Below are positions 44,129 to 55,837 of a stretch of 64,000 bases of DNA, one piece after another. The notes beneath the pieces were generated by a model that saw nothing but the letters and a program-made list of their open reading frames with translations, was not told where the DNA came from and did no database searches. How positions within the stretch are numbered: the stretch's first letter is position 1; each line of letters begins with the position of its first letter. The stretch comes from Mytilus californianus (taxonomy: Eukaryota; Mollusca; Bivalvia; Mytilida; Mytilidae), in assembly GCF_021869535.1 (NCBI RefSeq), contig NW_026262690.1:10713501-10777500 (forward strand). The letters are read 5' to 3'. A program made the translations under genes and the position numbers.

Positions 44129-44276
44129 TATACAATTATAGCCTTTGTATGAGGTCGATACAAGGATATATTGACCTGAAAGAAGTATATTGACTGAGGA
44201 CGAAGTCCGAGGTCGATATACTTCTTTGGGTCGATATATCCTGTATTGACCTCATCAATAGGCTATAATTGTTATA
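44129..44276. mobile_element. Foldback (hairpin) element 2
   Basis: tacaattatagcctttgtat...gaggtcgata on the left pairs with the right half (...tgacctcatcaataggctataattgt); the centre is tgaggacgaagtccgag. Almost the entire 148 bp folds on itself. A TGACGTCA octamer lies 226 bp downstream (44502-44509). Confidence 0.75.
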
Positions 44277-44289
44277 TTATTAATTTCCG

Positions 44290-46185
44290 ACCATATTTGT
44301 ATCAAGATCCTGATTGATTTTTTGATTTTGTTGGAATTTTATAGATATCATATTGTCTCCTAGACAATAACAACATATAAATTGTTATTTCATTTACTTT
44401 TTTTTTTACATCTTATGTATATGAAGATTTTTTTTCTTCAAATAATCAATCATAGATATTTGTTTTATAAAACTTTTAACAATATCATGAAATTCATTAC
44501 ATGACGTCACAAAGTATATCGGTTTTTAGATATTCTATAAATATCCGTGCAATATGCTTTTTGCTGTGCAATATGCTTTTTGCTATCCGCCGTTTTCTCT
44601 CTACCTTCGAAAATATAGTTTAACATGTGACTATCTCTAAACGAATCAAATTAGTTAAAAAATACGAATTAATAATATATGCTTGTATCACCATCATACG
44701 TATTTACATTCAGACAAAATATCACAATTGGAAATACTTTTAATTCATCTACAGTATCACTAGCATGTCAACACAAATGTTGTGAGTTAAAACACCGCAG
44801 GTAGAATGTGCGTTCGACTCCGTTTTTTAATGGCTAGAAATACCACAAATCAAGTTTTGATATATAATTGTGATATTAAATTTCTGAAAAGTGATGTTGT
44901 ATATAAAATGAAGTGAAGTGTTTTCATTCAATACTATAATATGAATCCCTTCCTATCGCGTGTGGTTTTGTGTATTCAAAGATTAGAATTTCTAAACGAG
45001 CACTCTACTTTTCCTCTTTTACCACAGTACATTTTGTATATTTGCTAATGCACCTTACGTTCAATTAAAAGAAACAAAAACAAAGAATCTTTTTAGCCCA
45101 AAATGATTCATATGGAAGCCCGCTTTAAAATCAGTTTCCTGTGAGAAAAATTGTAAATTTAACTAATATGCTATCAAAATTTGAAAAATTATTTGTTTGA
45201 AAGCCAGTATCAAGTGGAAATGTTTAATTCAAATAATCTTTAATGACCATGTCTATGGTTTATCTTTAATCTCCTAATACAAAATTATTAGTGATGCAAA
45301 ATAACACATGCAATGAAATTACGTCTCATAAGTGTTGTAACAAGTTGCTTTCTTTAAGAAAGAAAAACAATACATGAACCCGAGACGGCTGGCTGGTCAC
45401 CACAAAAATGTTGCTGAATTTTTTTGCTTTAGATTTGAAATAATTGACTGAATAGAATAAGGTACTGATGATGTTAAAACATCTTTATTGAAAATATGTA
45501 ATTGTGAGTAGATTCTTACACAAGTCAATTAAAAGCATTGCTGGATTTTAGTTGTAAACAGAAAAGTGTATACAGCTACTATTTGAATTTACCTTTAAGG
45601 CTTGACTATTTTATTTATTACCTGGGAGTGTACATTACTTTTTCTTCGTGTTTAATATACATACAAAGTCCTTATCCTATTGCAATTCTTAGTTTCTGCA
45701 AACCGAATGTCTAAAGCAAATTGCACAGATCAATCGCAATATAAATTTAAGCACTTAGTTTGCTAAAATAATCTGGATGTATTTATTTCATCTGTATATC
45801 TTCATGTTTTGTTTCCTTGATTCAATTATTCTTATATATTCATTATTGAAGCTGCCGTCTGTAGTTACGGTAAATGTTGTATATAGAGGAATTGAAAGTC
45901 TAATTTCCGTGTGAAGTGTAACTCTGTAGCATGCATCTGATAAGAAGGTTTCGTATTTTGTTTTTGAGAGTAACACACCAGCTCCATTGGGACCTTTTAT
46001 ATACTGACAATTATTTTGGTCTTTTAAAACATCTTAAATTTTAAGGATTTCCTGAAGTTACTTTAATCGATACAAATATTCTATAGGAAAAACTTAGAAC
46101 TTAGTTCTGAAGAAGTTTTATAAATACCTGAATATACTCTCAAAAGAAACAATTACTATAAAAAAGATATGTACCCTATGTAGAT
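44290..46185. other. No gene seen
   Basis: AT-rich with scattered short frames. 44755-44830 contains gttcgactcc, a B-box-like decamer, without the rest of a tRNA. Confidence 0.4.
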
Positions 46186-46189
46186 ATAT

Positions 46190-46345
46190 AAAAATGTATA
46201 AATACCAGGATTAAAATATTATACGCCAGATACGCATTTCGTCTACAAAAGACTCATCAGTGACGCTCTAATAAAAAATGTAAAAAAGGCCAAATAAAGT
46301 ACAAAGTTGAAGAGCATTGAAGACCCAAAAACTTCGAAACAAAGA
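46190..46345 (-). repeat. Dispersed repeat family C copy
   Basis: cgcatttcgtctacaaaaga, ctcatcagtgacgctcta and gttgaagagcatt match the copies at 15035 and 20170 and show the uninterrupted junction that the 15-kb copy lacks. Confidence 0.6.
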
Positions 46346-46549
46346 TGTTGCCAAATACATCTACGGTAATCTATTTATTCCTCGGGAAGAAAAATCCTTA
46401 GTATTTCAAAAACTGCAAAGTTTACAATAGGATCGTCACTCAAAAAAAGAAAACGAAAAGAGAAACAGCTAGAGGTCAAAATAACTTAACTTATGATTAC
46501 CATGATTCAACGGCACTTGTCCAGCTCTTACTGCCGTGTCCTGAATTAA

Positions 46550-46779
46550 GATAAGAAAGGCAAAAATTTACAGTCCGCGAGTGAAATTAATATTTATGTA
46601 TGCACCTGGTTTTCTTACGCAGCGCAAGAAATAGTAAATGTAAAGCATACGCACTGATACTCTGGATAAGAAAGGCAAAAATTTACAGTCCGCGAGTGAA
46701 ATTAACATTTATGCATGCACGTGGTTTTCTTGTGCAGAGCAAGATATAGTAAAAGGAAAGCATACGCACTGATACTATG
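46550..46779 (+). repeat. 115-bp tandem duplication
   Basis: gataagaaaggcaaaaattt starts both units (46550 and 46665), which stay alignable to gcatacgcactgatact with few differences. Confidence 0.85.
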
Positions 46780-46785
46780 GATTAT

Positions 46786-47455
46786 AATACGCATTTGTGT
46801 CATCACGTATATTTATTCTAGGCTCAAATCTAATGCTAGTTGAATTCGGATATCAAACTACCTACCTCAATTGTTTTGACTCCGGATTCATGGCCATCTA
46901 ATCCGAATTTTTTGTAAACGCAAAAGGGTGTTATCTAATGTAAATAAACCAAGACGGGTGTATGATAGCTGGTCAACGCAATGAATGCACATTTTTCAAA
47001 ATCGCACCATATTGAAAAGATTAAGATGCTATAAGATAACAAAACAAAAAGAATTGAAATTTAATCAACATACATTCCTGTTAATGAATCATTTCCGAAA
47101 TTTTGAAAATATAATATCAATACAAGACAAACATCAAATTTTTACTGATGGACATTTTATTTATTGAATCAATCTCTTTTTCGAGTCTATATGTCCATTA
47201 CTAGTATTTGAATATATTGCTATACAAAATAAAAGCAGGTACTTAAAAAAAACCATACTAAAACGAAATTAATTAATTAACGTAGTAATGAAATGATTAT
47301 TGTAAAATATTGAATACGTTTTTTTTGTGACATGCAACGATTTGAAATCGTTGTGAAGTATTTTTTTTCATTCACTACAGTTTAAATTTAACTACCTTAT
47401 GTGTACGCATCCCTGATAATTGGTGTTCATATGTTGCATATAATTTTATAAATGT
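46786..47455. other. No gene seen
   Basis: AT-rich, no shared repeat or recognisable frame. Confidence 0.4.
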
Positions 47456-48075
47456 ATTGGCATGATACGGGTTATGTTCTTCTCATATATTTATGATGGT
47501 ATGATACTAAACCCCTTACGGGAGGGATTGTACTTGATTTTCATATGATGAAAACATAATCTTTCAATCAGTTTAATTGAGGTCTGGAGCTGGCATGTCA
47601 GTAACTACTAGTAGTCCATTGTTCATTTATGTATCATTGTCATTTTGCTTAGTTTCTATTGTTACCTATTCTGACATCGGACTCGGACTTCTTGTGAACT
47701 GAGTTTTACTGTGCGTATTGCTATGTGTTTCTTTATTCTACATTGGCTAGAGGTATAGGGGGTGGGTTGAGATCTCACAAAACATGTTTAACCCCGCCGC
47801 ATTTTTACGCCTGTCCCAAGTCAGGAGCCTCTGGCCTTTGTTAGTCTTGTATGTTTTTTTAATTTTAGTTCATTTATATGTTTTGGAGTTTAGAGTGACG
47901 TCCATTTTCACTGACCTAGTACACAATTTTTTTTAGGGTCCAGCTGAGGACCACCTCCGGGTGCGGGATTTTCTCGCTGCGTTGAAGACCCATTGGTAGC
48001 CTTCGGCTGTTGTCTGCTCTTTGGTCGGGTTGTTGTCTCTTTGACTTATTCCCCATTTCCATTCTCAATTTTATT
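47456..48075 (+). repeat. Retroposon family B copy
   Basis: Colinear with 26520-27140 (tggcatgatacgg...ggtctggagctggcatg...gtcgggttgttg) and ends at the same edge, ttccccatttccattctcaa. Shorter at the 5' side. Confidence 0.7.
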
Positions 48076-48079
48076 CACT

Positions 48080-48795
48080 GTTCAGACATGTCGGACATAA
48101 TATAACATCATACATATTTTGTATCAGTTTAAACTTAATAATGCCAATGAATATTTTCTTGGTCTGTTAGTGTATCTTAATGAAATTAAATATTTTGACA
48201 GAAATATAGTTTTGTTTAATTATAATTATGCTTTCCGACCTAAGATAAATATGTATAACAGAAATATCGTTTTGTTAATTTTCTACGAGCTTGCTTTTAC
48301 ATAATGTCACGTGATAAAGTTTAGAAATTATCAGTTCATTCTGAGACATACTGTATAAGTATACTAGTACTCTTCCCAGATTTATTGTCACAATCCTCAC
48401 AGGGGTCGTCTCAAAGCATGAATTGTATAATCGCGTTATCATTAATATCTGTTTCTGATTATACTTGATATTTAATAAACAGTCTGATTATTTAACATTA
48501 TTGAAACGCATATCAACTGCCAAAAGGCAAATAGGTTTCAATATCTAAACGATTTTTACTGCAATCTTGTCTTTTTAATATTCCGATCTACAGATGTATC
48601 TTTCCTAATATACCACTTTGAAAATCTGCATAGCCCAAACCACATAACCAACGTGGAAATCAGCATTCATCGACATCGTCACTTCCCATCAACTTTAGTC
48701 ACATAAACCCATTGCTATATATTTACCAGCATCGACTCACTGAATACCAACAAACTTTGATGTCAAAAACCAAACTTTTGAAGCAATTAGAGCGC
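48080..48795. other. No gene seen
   Basis: AT-rich; the last ~100 bp may already be the upstream region of the CR1-like element. Confidence 0.35.
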
Positions 48796-48799
48796 CAAC

Positions 48800-49507
48800 T
48801 CGAACCACCTACAGGCGAACGAGCGCATACCCCCGCCGTACTTTCCGACAGCAAAGGAAAGTGGTGAGAGGCAAATCAACAACTCCCTAGAATCAAACCT
48901 AAAATGGTGGACAAAATCAGATGAAACCACCGAAAAAGATTACAGGTGGTTGAAAAGCAACATCAGACACAAAACAAGGAAACACGGTCAAATCTGGTTA
49001 TATATATGGTATGGTACCTGCGACCTAACATCAAAAAACAAAAAGTATATAGCCCTAACATCAGAAACAGACAGCGCCGTAGACAAAGCTGCTGAATACC
49101 TTTGGGAAAATCAAAGAACTGATCAAACAATATCCTGGCTGTAGAGTCACTTTCCTTGTTAAATATCGGTCTACTCAATCTCAGAATACAACAAAAACAG
49201 AGACCATAAAACACCTGAAAACTTCAAGAAACAAGACAAGAAACTAATAGCCCAAATATACAAGCTAAATGAGAAGATAAGAAATCTCAACAAGGATGAA
49301 TTAACATACTCGCCATTATTTACAACTGACATCATCCATAATTCAAAAACAATCAAAAACAAAAGAACTAGGACATAAACAACAAGAAAAACATTCAGCT
49401 TTTGGCTAAACGTTGACGGGATACACTCAGGACCACTTCTAGCTAAAGTCTGGCTAAGGAAAATAACTAAACGTGCATCAACCAACTGTTGGAAACAAGA
49501 TCAGTAA
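48800..49507 (+). pseudogene. CR1-like LINE ORF1 with SGNH-esterase-like motifs
   Basis: Frames with interruptions read AVLSDSKGKW (the 'DS' nucleophile-type motif), IWLYIWYGTCDLTSKNKKYI, then QYPGCRVTFL, and near the end LNVDGIHSGPLLAKVWLRK (the DxxH-type motif). This is the layout of the esterase-like ORF1 found in CR1-group elements and common in bivalves. Stops and shifts (48871, 49142, and others) make it non-functional. The endonuclease of ORF2 follows after an interposed repeat. Confidence 0.6.
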
Positions 49508-49519
49508 GAATTTAAGGAT

Positions 49520-49660
49520 ATCCATTGAGTCAGGAATATGACAGTTGTTGTCTATTCGTTTGATGTGTTTGTGCTTTTGATTTTACCATTTGATTAGGGA
49601 CTTTCCGTTCTGAATTTTCCTCGGAGTTCAGTACTTTTGTGATTTAAATTTTTGCTATAC
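49520..49660 (+). repeat. Dispersed repeat family D fragment
   Basis: atgacagttgttgtctattc ... ttgattagggactttccgtt ... ttcctcggagttcagta. I recognise this as a common bivalve repeat from memory. It lies between ORF1 and the endonuclease of the CR1-like element. Confidence 0.4.
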
Positions 49661-49879
49661 CTGTTAAACACATCAACTACAACCATCATCATTTAGTCCA
49701 CTTGTAACAAGCAGTCCAAAAGACAAATCAATAAGCAAAAATCGGTCTGATGTAAACAGAACAAGAAACAACGTAAAGGATACAACACCACCACCCTTTA
49801 ATATCAACAAATAAAAGAAATCTCAGAATCATGACAGTAAACTGTATAAAGCATCAAAGACAAAACCTCTGAATTTAAA

Positions 49880-50300
49880 ACAACAATACAATATACAAAG
49901 CCGGGTATCATTATTGGCACCGAATCTTGGCTTAAAGGGGTAAAGCCCGGAAAGAATCCAACTTAAGATGCTATAAAATCAGCAGAAGTATTCCCTGATA
50001 ACTACACATCATTCAGGAATGACAGAGGAGGAGTATTCATCTTAGTCCATAACAGCATGATTGGCACTGAACAACCACAATTCATAACAAAATGCGAAAT
50101 TGAATGGGTTAAACTCAAACTAAAAACAGCTCAAGACCTAATCATCGGCTCATTCTACATGCCACATAGAAACAAAGCCCAACTAGAAGAACTGGAAAAA
50201 TCTCTGGAAAAATCACAGAGGAGAACAAAAGTAATAATATCATACTAGAAGGCGACTTCAACTGCCCGAGGAGTTTAAATCAGCACTCCTGAGCAAGCGC
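49880..50300 (+). pseudogene. CR1-like LINE endonuclease fragment
   Basis: PGIIIGTESWLKG (catalytic Glu block), FPDNYTSFRNDRGGVFILVH, CEIEWVKL and IIGSFYMPH, then after a frameshift near 50235 EGDFNCPR, the 'GDFN' EEP motif. Matches the N-terminal half of a CR1/Jockey-type endonuclease. In-frame stop at about 49962. No RT follows; the sequence becomes unrelated by 50300. Confidence 0.6.
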
Positions 50301-52435
50301 GACTAACTTGTGCGCAGACCAACCCGAAAGGAATCTGCGACGTACCCATCCATATACAGAAGTTGGAAATACAGATACAGACAGACAGATGAACTGCGAT
50401 TGTTGAACTATACAATGTCACGTGGTAGCCTATTCATAGAGGGACCGTATCAAAGACATAAACAACTACCTGTATAAAAGATCGAAAATTTTCTCGACGT
50501 TCCGAGAATCTTGTTTCCGAGGATATCGAATGGCCCATAGAAGCTTCCAAAACTCGGCAATATATAGGCGTGAACCCCTTAGGGGGGTTCACGCAAAAAT
50601 ATGTACGTGTCATCTAAAGATATGCACTAGTATAGCAATATCCTTCTACGTAAGGTTGAGTTCAAATGCATTTCACAGCTCGTTTATCTGTTTAGTTAAA
50701 ATGAAATGCTTTATTTGTATCAATAAGCATAATTTACTGTGTTTATCAACGACGTAATACAAACAAACAAAACAAACAAATACTTTATTAGAGTCTCACC
50801 TCTTTAAAACATTTGATATAAAACACAATATAATAATAACAGATCAATTTATAAAATAGCCACTCTAAAAAGAGTTATGAGAGGCTGTAAAACACACATG
50901 CAATGTCCAATACATTTAGCTCGAAAGTATTTTAAAAAGAATAATTTAATATGTAAACACTAATAAAATGTCATTACATTCATTGTGGTTGTCTGATTGT
51001 TGTATGCCTTCTTTATTTATTATCAATTTTATCAATGAATTTATCTTATGTGTGCCACATCATTCTCTCAATTTTAGGCCAGTTTGTGTACTACAATTTA
51101 ATAAGACGCACACCTGGCCCCCAATTTCTATCCAAGTTAATTTTTTCAAACATTTATGGGGGCAGAATCAATGTACTATTATTTACACATCAGACCGTAC
51201 AGGTTACTGGAACTTTGAATACACCAAACCAGGTACTTCATATATCTGAAAAACAGGCAATATATACTCTCTTTTTTAGAATTCATTCATACATTTTTGT
51301 ATTTTTCAAAATTATCATTCAATATGTTTTTTTCTACAAGAATCACCAGTCCTTCACTTTTCATTTGATACTCAATTACTAAAATATATTCTACATAGTT
51401 TGATTTTTACACCTATGCGGAGGAACTATTTTGTTTCAAATATGTACTACTTTCCAATATGTTTTTGTTTTTACCGTGTCCGATTTGGTGGTGTGACATC
51501 TTACCAAGTCTATTCGTATCATTTTGCAAAGAATTCCGCTTAAACCGGTGCTATGGGCCGTTTTAAACTTGCAGTGAGGTCAGAGTTTTTTGCTCCATGT
51601 TGAAGGCCTCACTGTGACTTTGAGGTGTAGAACAGCAATAAAAGCGCTGTTCCTTTGTTTTTAGTGTGTTTTTTGCTGTGCATGTACTAATTTTGAGTCA
51701 TGGATGGATACCCCATATCTTTTGTTTTTCTATTGCTATATAATTTTGTCCCTTCAGTTCTGTGTTCTGTATTCTTTTATTTGTAGGCATTTTTCTCTAT
51801 AATAATTTTTTATATTTTAGTAACCCTTTTTCTCTCTATTCGATTTTATATTGTTGCACTCCTTTATTCTCTATTCCTTATTTGGCAAGTAAAACAAAAA
51901 ACATATACATACATTTTTTTTTAATAAATTGTTGTATTCCATTGAAAATTAGGATAAGATCAAATCAACATTGAGTTTAAAATAACAGTTTTGTTCCTAC
52001 AATGTATATGTTATTTGAAAAAAACTTTTTAAAATAATTTGAAAGTCGAAAACATGTTTGTCCCGAGAACACCACCCACCCAACACACACAAAAGCTGAA
52101 TGGTCGGCGCCTACGTCATTCTGCAAGGAATTATTTTATAGACTTCTCCTTGCATACTGTTTTACTAAGTCCTTTGTCTCCTCGTAGTTCAGTTTTATAT
52201 CATTCTTCTCTCCGCAATCACGGTGTTCGTTTTGTTACAATATATAACTGCATTAGACATATCCATGTCGATATCAACAAACACAACACATGTTCTTAAT
52301 TGACACTAAATAATATTTTTTACCTAATACTCTAAAGACCTATTTTGGTTAGAAGATTTGACACGCGGTAACATTCCTATAATATTGGATTAGAAACCAA
52401 GAAAAAATATTCGTATTCGTATTCTAATGACATGT
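50301..52435. other. No gene seen; 27-bp perfect hairpin at 50568-50594
   Basis: gcgtgaaccccttaggggggttcacgc is a near-perfect hairpin. The remainder is AT-rich. 50765-50960 looks like an inverted retroposon tail (ctttattagagtctcacc), and 51500-51700 has more balanced composition but no coding that I recognise. Confidence 0.4.
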
Positions 52436-52439
52436 CGTT

Positions 52440-52575
52440 AGGGGCCAGCTGAAGCCCGCCTCCGGGTACGGAATTTTCTCGCTGCGTTGAAGACCCATTG
52501 GTGGCCTTGGGCTGTTTTCTGCTCGTTGGTCGGGTTGTTGTCTCTTTGACACATTCCCCGTTTCTATATTTTACT
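52440..52575 (+). repeat. Retroposon family B, very short copy
   Basis: ggggccagctgaagcccgcc ... gtcgggttgttgtctctttg ... acattcccc: only the last ~130 bp of the family. Confidence 0.7.
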
Positions 52576-53110
52576 TCTAACAAAAGCGTTTGGAAATTGA
52601 CATTACACATAGTTGTCAATATTTACACACCCGTCGATACGTTGTAATGAATCGTGTGGTTGAAGCTAAAAATTAGATCTAAACAAAAGGGTACGTCTAA
52701 ACACTGTTCAGGACCTCCTGAGTGCACTCAGGACATTAAAAGTGCACTGAGGACTCTTTATAGGGGGGGGGATACCTTTTTCTGTTAACCTGTTTTGGGC
52801 TATTTCGAGGTGTTGTTAACTGTTATTTGAAATATATATAAACTGTTTACTGTTTTCAACCCACTGTCTGTTATCTGTTCTGTTAAAATTGTCAATGTTG
52901 TTAACTGTTTTATATGAAAATGGGATTCCTGTTATCTGTTACTTGACACGTAAAGTGTTCACTGTTTTTGACATAATTTATCTCTGTTAACTTTTATTTA
53001 CAAGAATTTTCCAGATTCACACTAATCACATTAAATTTGCTGTTAATCTTTTTCTTTACCGTGATTCTTCAAAGGAGTAACATAAACAGCATATATGTTA
53101 CTGTCTTTGG
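52576..53110. other. No gene; TGTTAACTGTT-rich stretch
   Basis: 52780-53000 repeats variants of ctgttaactgtt many times, with a palindromic tgagtgcactca upstream. Simple-sequence-like, not coding. Confidence 0.45.
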
Positions 53111-53118
53111 AGATCTTT

Positions 53119-54395
53119 AATAAAATTGAGAATGGAAACGGGGAAGGTGTCAAAGAGACAACAACCCGACCAAAGAGCAGAAAACGGCTCAATGCCACCA
53201 ATGGATCTTCAACACATCGAGAAAATCCCGAACCCGGAGGCAGGCTTCAGCTTGTCCCTAAATAAAAATGTGTTCTAGTTCAGAGAAAATAGACGTCACA
53301 CTAAACTCCGAAACATATAGATGAACCAAAATAAAAAAAAAACAAATACAAGACTAACAAAGGCCAGACGTTCCTGACTTGGGACAGGCGCAAAAGTTCG
53401 GCGGGGTTAAACATGTTTCGTGAGATCTCAACCCTCCTCCTATACCTCTAGCCAATGTAGAATAAACAAACGCATAGCAATACGCACAGTAAAATTCAGT
53501 TTAAAGGAAGTCAGAGTCCGATGTCAGAATAGGTAACAGAAGAAACTAAGCAAAATGACAATGATAATCTAAATTAACAAAGGACTATTACTTGATTTAT
53601 TTTACTTGACTGGGCGGGGTTTAACCGGTTCGCTTATCATAGACCAGACCATCTGTCGATAGGTGTTTTGGGATAAACGCATATCAATGAAGTGTCCAGT
53701 TATGGTCATTGATTTGGTAAAAATATGTAAACACTATATGTGTATTCGCAAAGTAAATAGTGAGACACAGCTATTGATTTTCTTGTAAAATAATATAAAG
53801 TTTAAAAACATCAATTTTGATAATTGTCACATTTTGGAAATTGTGGATATGAAATTATAACTATTCTTTTCGTCCCGTATCATACACTTCTTTTGTATAT
53901 CCATTTTGTGACACTGATAGGTGATTAGAAATCAATAATAATTATAACGGCAATCATCCTTATCACACACATTTTCAAATAGACTGTCCTTATGCAAATT
54001 AAAACGTAAGCTTCGCCCGATCAGTTGAAATAACATTGTTATACTAGCAGTTACTGACATGCCAGCTCCAGACCTCAATTAAACTCTTTGAAAGATTATG
54101 TCTTCATCATACGAAAATCAAGCACAATCCCTCCCGTTAGGGGTTTAGTATCATACCATCATAAAATATATGAGAAGAACATAACCCGTATCATCCATGC
54201 CAACAACTGGTTTTAGAATAAATGTGTTTATTTCCCGGCGATGCAACGACCCTATGAGTGAGTCAATATTTATTCCAAAAAATGCCATCTTTAATGACCT
54301 GACAACAGTATCGTAACTATATCCCTTCTGAATAAGTCTGTTTAAAGGTTTGGTTAGCTTTTGAGGTGAATGACGACATTTTAGTGCTTTTTATC
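53119..54395 (-). repeat. Retroposon family B, longest copy, split by a MITE
   Basis: Begins at the constant edge (aataaaattgagaatgg) and is colinear with the other copies up to 53590, then from 54044 to 54395, where the minus strand reads HSPQKLTKPLNRLIQKGYSY and SLKMAFFGINIDSL like 26336-26475. The 453-bp gap in colinearity is the nested element. Confidence 0.7.
53591..54043. mobile_element. 453-bp MITE nested in family B
   Basis: Both ends carry an imperfect inverted repeat (19 of 28 positions; shared core TGAyyGGGCGrrG, at 53609 and, inverted, near 54020). It interrupts a site whose uninterrupted form (ggactactagcag) is seen at about 26680. No coding. Confidence 0.55.
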
Positions 54396-54439
54396 GAATA
54401 TTACCATAAAAGATTGGATGGGAAAATATGGAACGCCAC

Positions 54440-54940
54440 AGCTGTCTTATGTGGAACTCTGATATTACGTTATGTTGTTCTGTTATTACTTGATGATAGT
54501 TTGTCTTAACATAATATGATTTTGACATTACGTAATGATGTTTTGATATAACTCAATATGGAAAAGTCATTTCTTAATGATATTCCGATATTACATGATA
54601 TGGTTTCGTATTGACTTGATATAGTTTTGTCATTACTTAATATGGTTTTGTCATTACTCGATGTGGTTTCACCATTATTTAATGTGGTTGTGTCATTAGG
54701 CAATGTGGTTTTAACATTACTTGATGTGTATGTGACTTGACGTAATGTAGTTGTTTCATTACATGATGTGGTTTTGTTATTTCGTAATGATGATCTGCCA
54801 ATTCTTTATATGGCTTTAACATTACGTAATGATGTTTCAAAATTTGACGATTTTACACTACATGATGTGTTTGTTTCAGTATTTGATGTGGTCATGTCAT
54901 TCTTTGATGTGGTTATCCCATTACTACTACGAGGTACAAC
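54440..54940 (-). repeat. 20-22 bp minisatellite
   Basis: About two dozen degenerate units of the form tggttttgtcattacttgatg. Because most units are 21 bp, the minus strand stays open over part of the array (54506-54703) and would encode heptads like SNDKTIL; I do not consider it a gene. Confidence 0.75.
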
Positions 54941-55483
54941 CACGTGACCATTTTAGAAAAATATGTTCTATTTTTAGACCGATTTCCATATGTCGTTTGT
55001 GTAATGCGCTTTGGATGAGTACCGCTGTCCATTAAGTTAAAGTTCAAATTATCAAAATAAAGTTCAAGTTGTTGTTCAGAGTTATTTAGTATGAAAAAAA
55101 AGGAACGACAGACAAAAATAAGAAAAAAAGTACTAAAAAATTTACTGTATTTCGGACATATCCCAAACCATTTGGTCCTGCCGTTTTTCCCTAGTTCTCA
55201 AATGGAAGCTGTAAATTAATAAATAAATTAAAGATTCTTATTAACCCTGTGTCTCGCCGGATAATTCTGCTGTCAGTGTAAAAGCGTAAATTAAATGTTG
55301 ACTGACTGTACATTAGCCGGTACACTTAACGGACGAAAATATGTTTTTCTGTAGATTCTATCTTGATCTTGAAGAATAACTCCTATACAAGTTTTTTTAC
55401 AATTCATGGAGGTTTACAAATTTATCATGTCAAAACAGTTTAATTCGGTAATATTAAATGCATTAAAAAAACCTTGTATAGAA

Positions 55484-55700
55484 ATAAAGAAATGTGGTAT
55501 GATTGCTAATGAGACAACTCTCAATCACATCCCAAATTTCGAGTTGAACTTCGAGTTTGAGTCACATTTAAAGATAGAGTTCCGAATTACAATTGGACTT
55601 CAACTTTAAATTTGAATCACCTTTTGGCCTAGAGTTCGAGGTAAACCCTTATTTGAGTCTCATTTAGATTAAGATTAAGAGTTGAAATTCGAGTTATCTA
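55484..55700. repeat. Family A terminal motif and short GAGTT-rich repeat
   Basis: aaagaaatgtggtatgattgctaatgagac (55484-55520) is the A terminus alone, followed by degenerate gagttcgag/gagttgaa repeats to 55700. Confidence 0.5.
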
Positions 55701-55837
55701 ATATGAGTTCTATTTTTTTTTTATCGTGGATCAAGGGCTTTTGCTCGAGCTTCCGAAAAGAGGGTTCAGGGGTAGGTATGCGTACAAAAGATAAACAATT
55801 TTACAGCATACAAAACACAACATAGAATTGAAATAAA

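Noticed and set aside
44755-44830. tRNA-like B box (gttcgactcc)
   Set aside because: No plausible A box, acceptor stem or anticodon arm around it; at best a decayed tRNA-derived SINE piece.
54440-54940. Regular repeats suggesting a CRISPR-like array
   Set aside because: Units are contiguous and degenerate with no unique spacers; eukaryotic context. It is a minisatellite.
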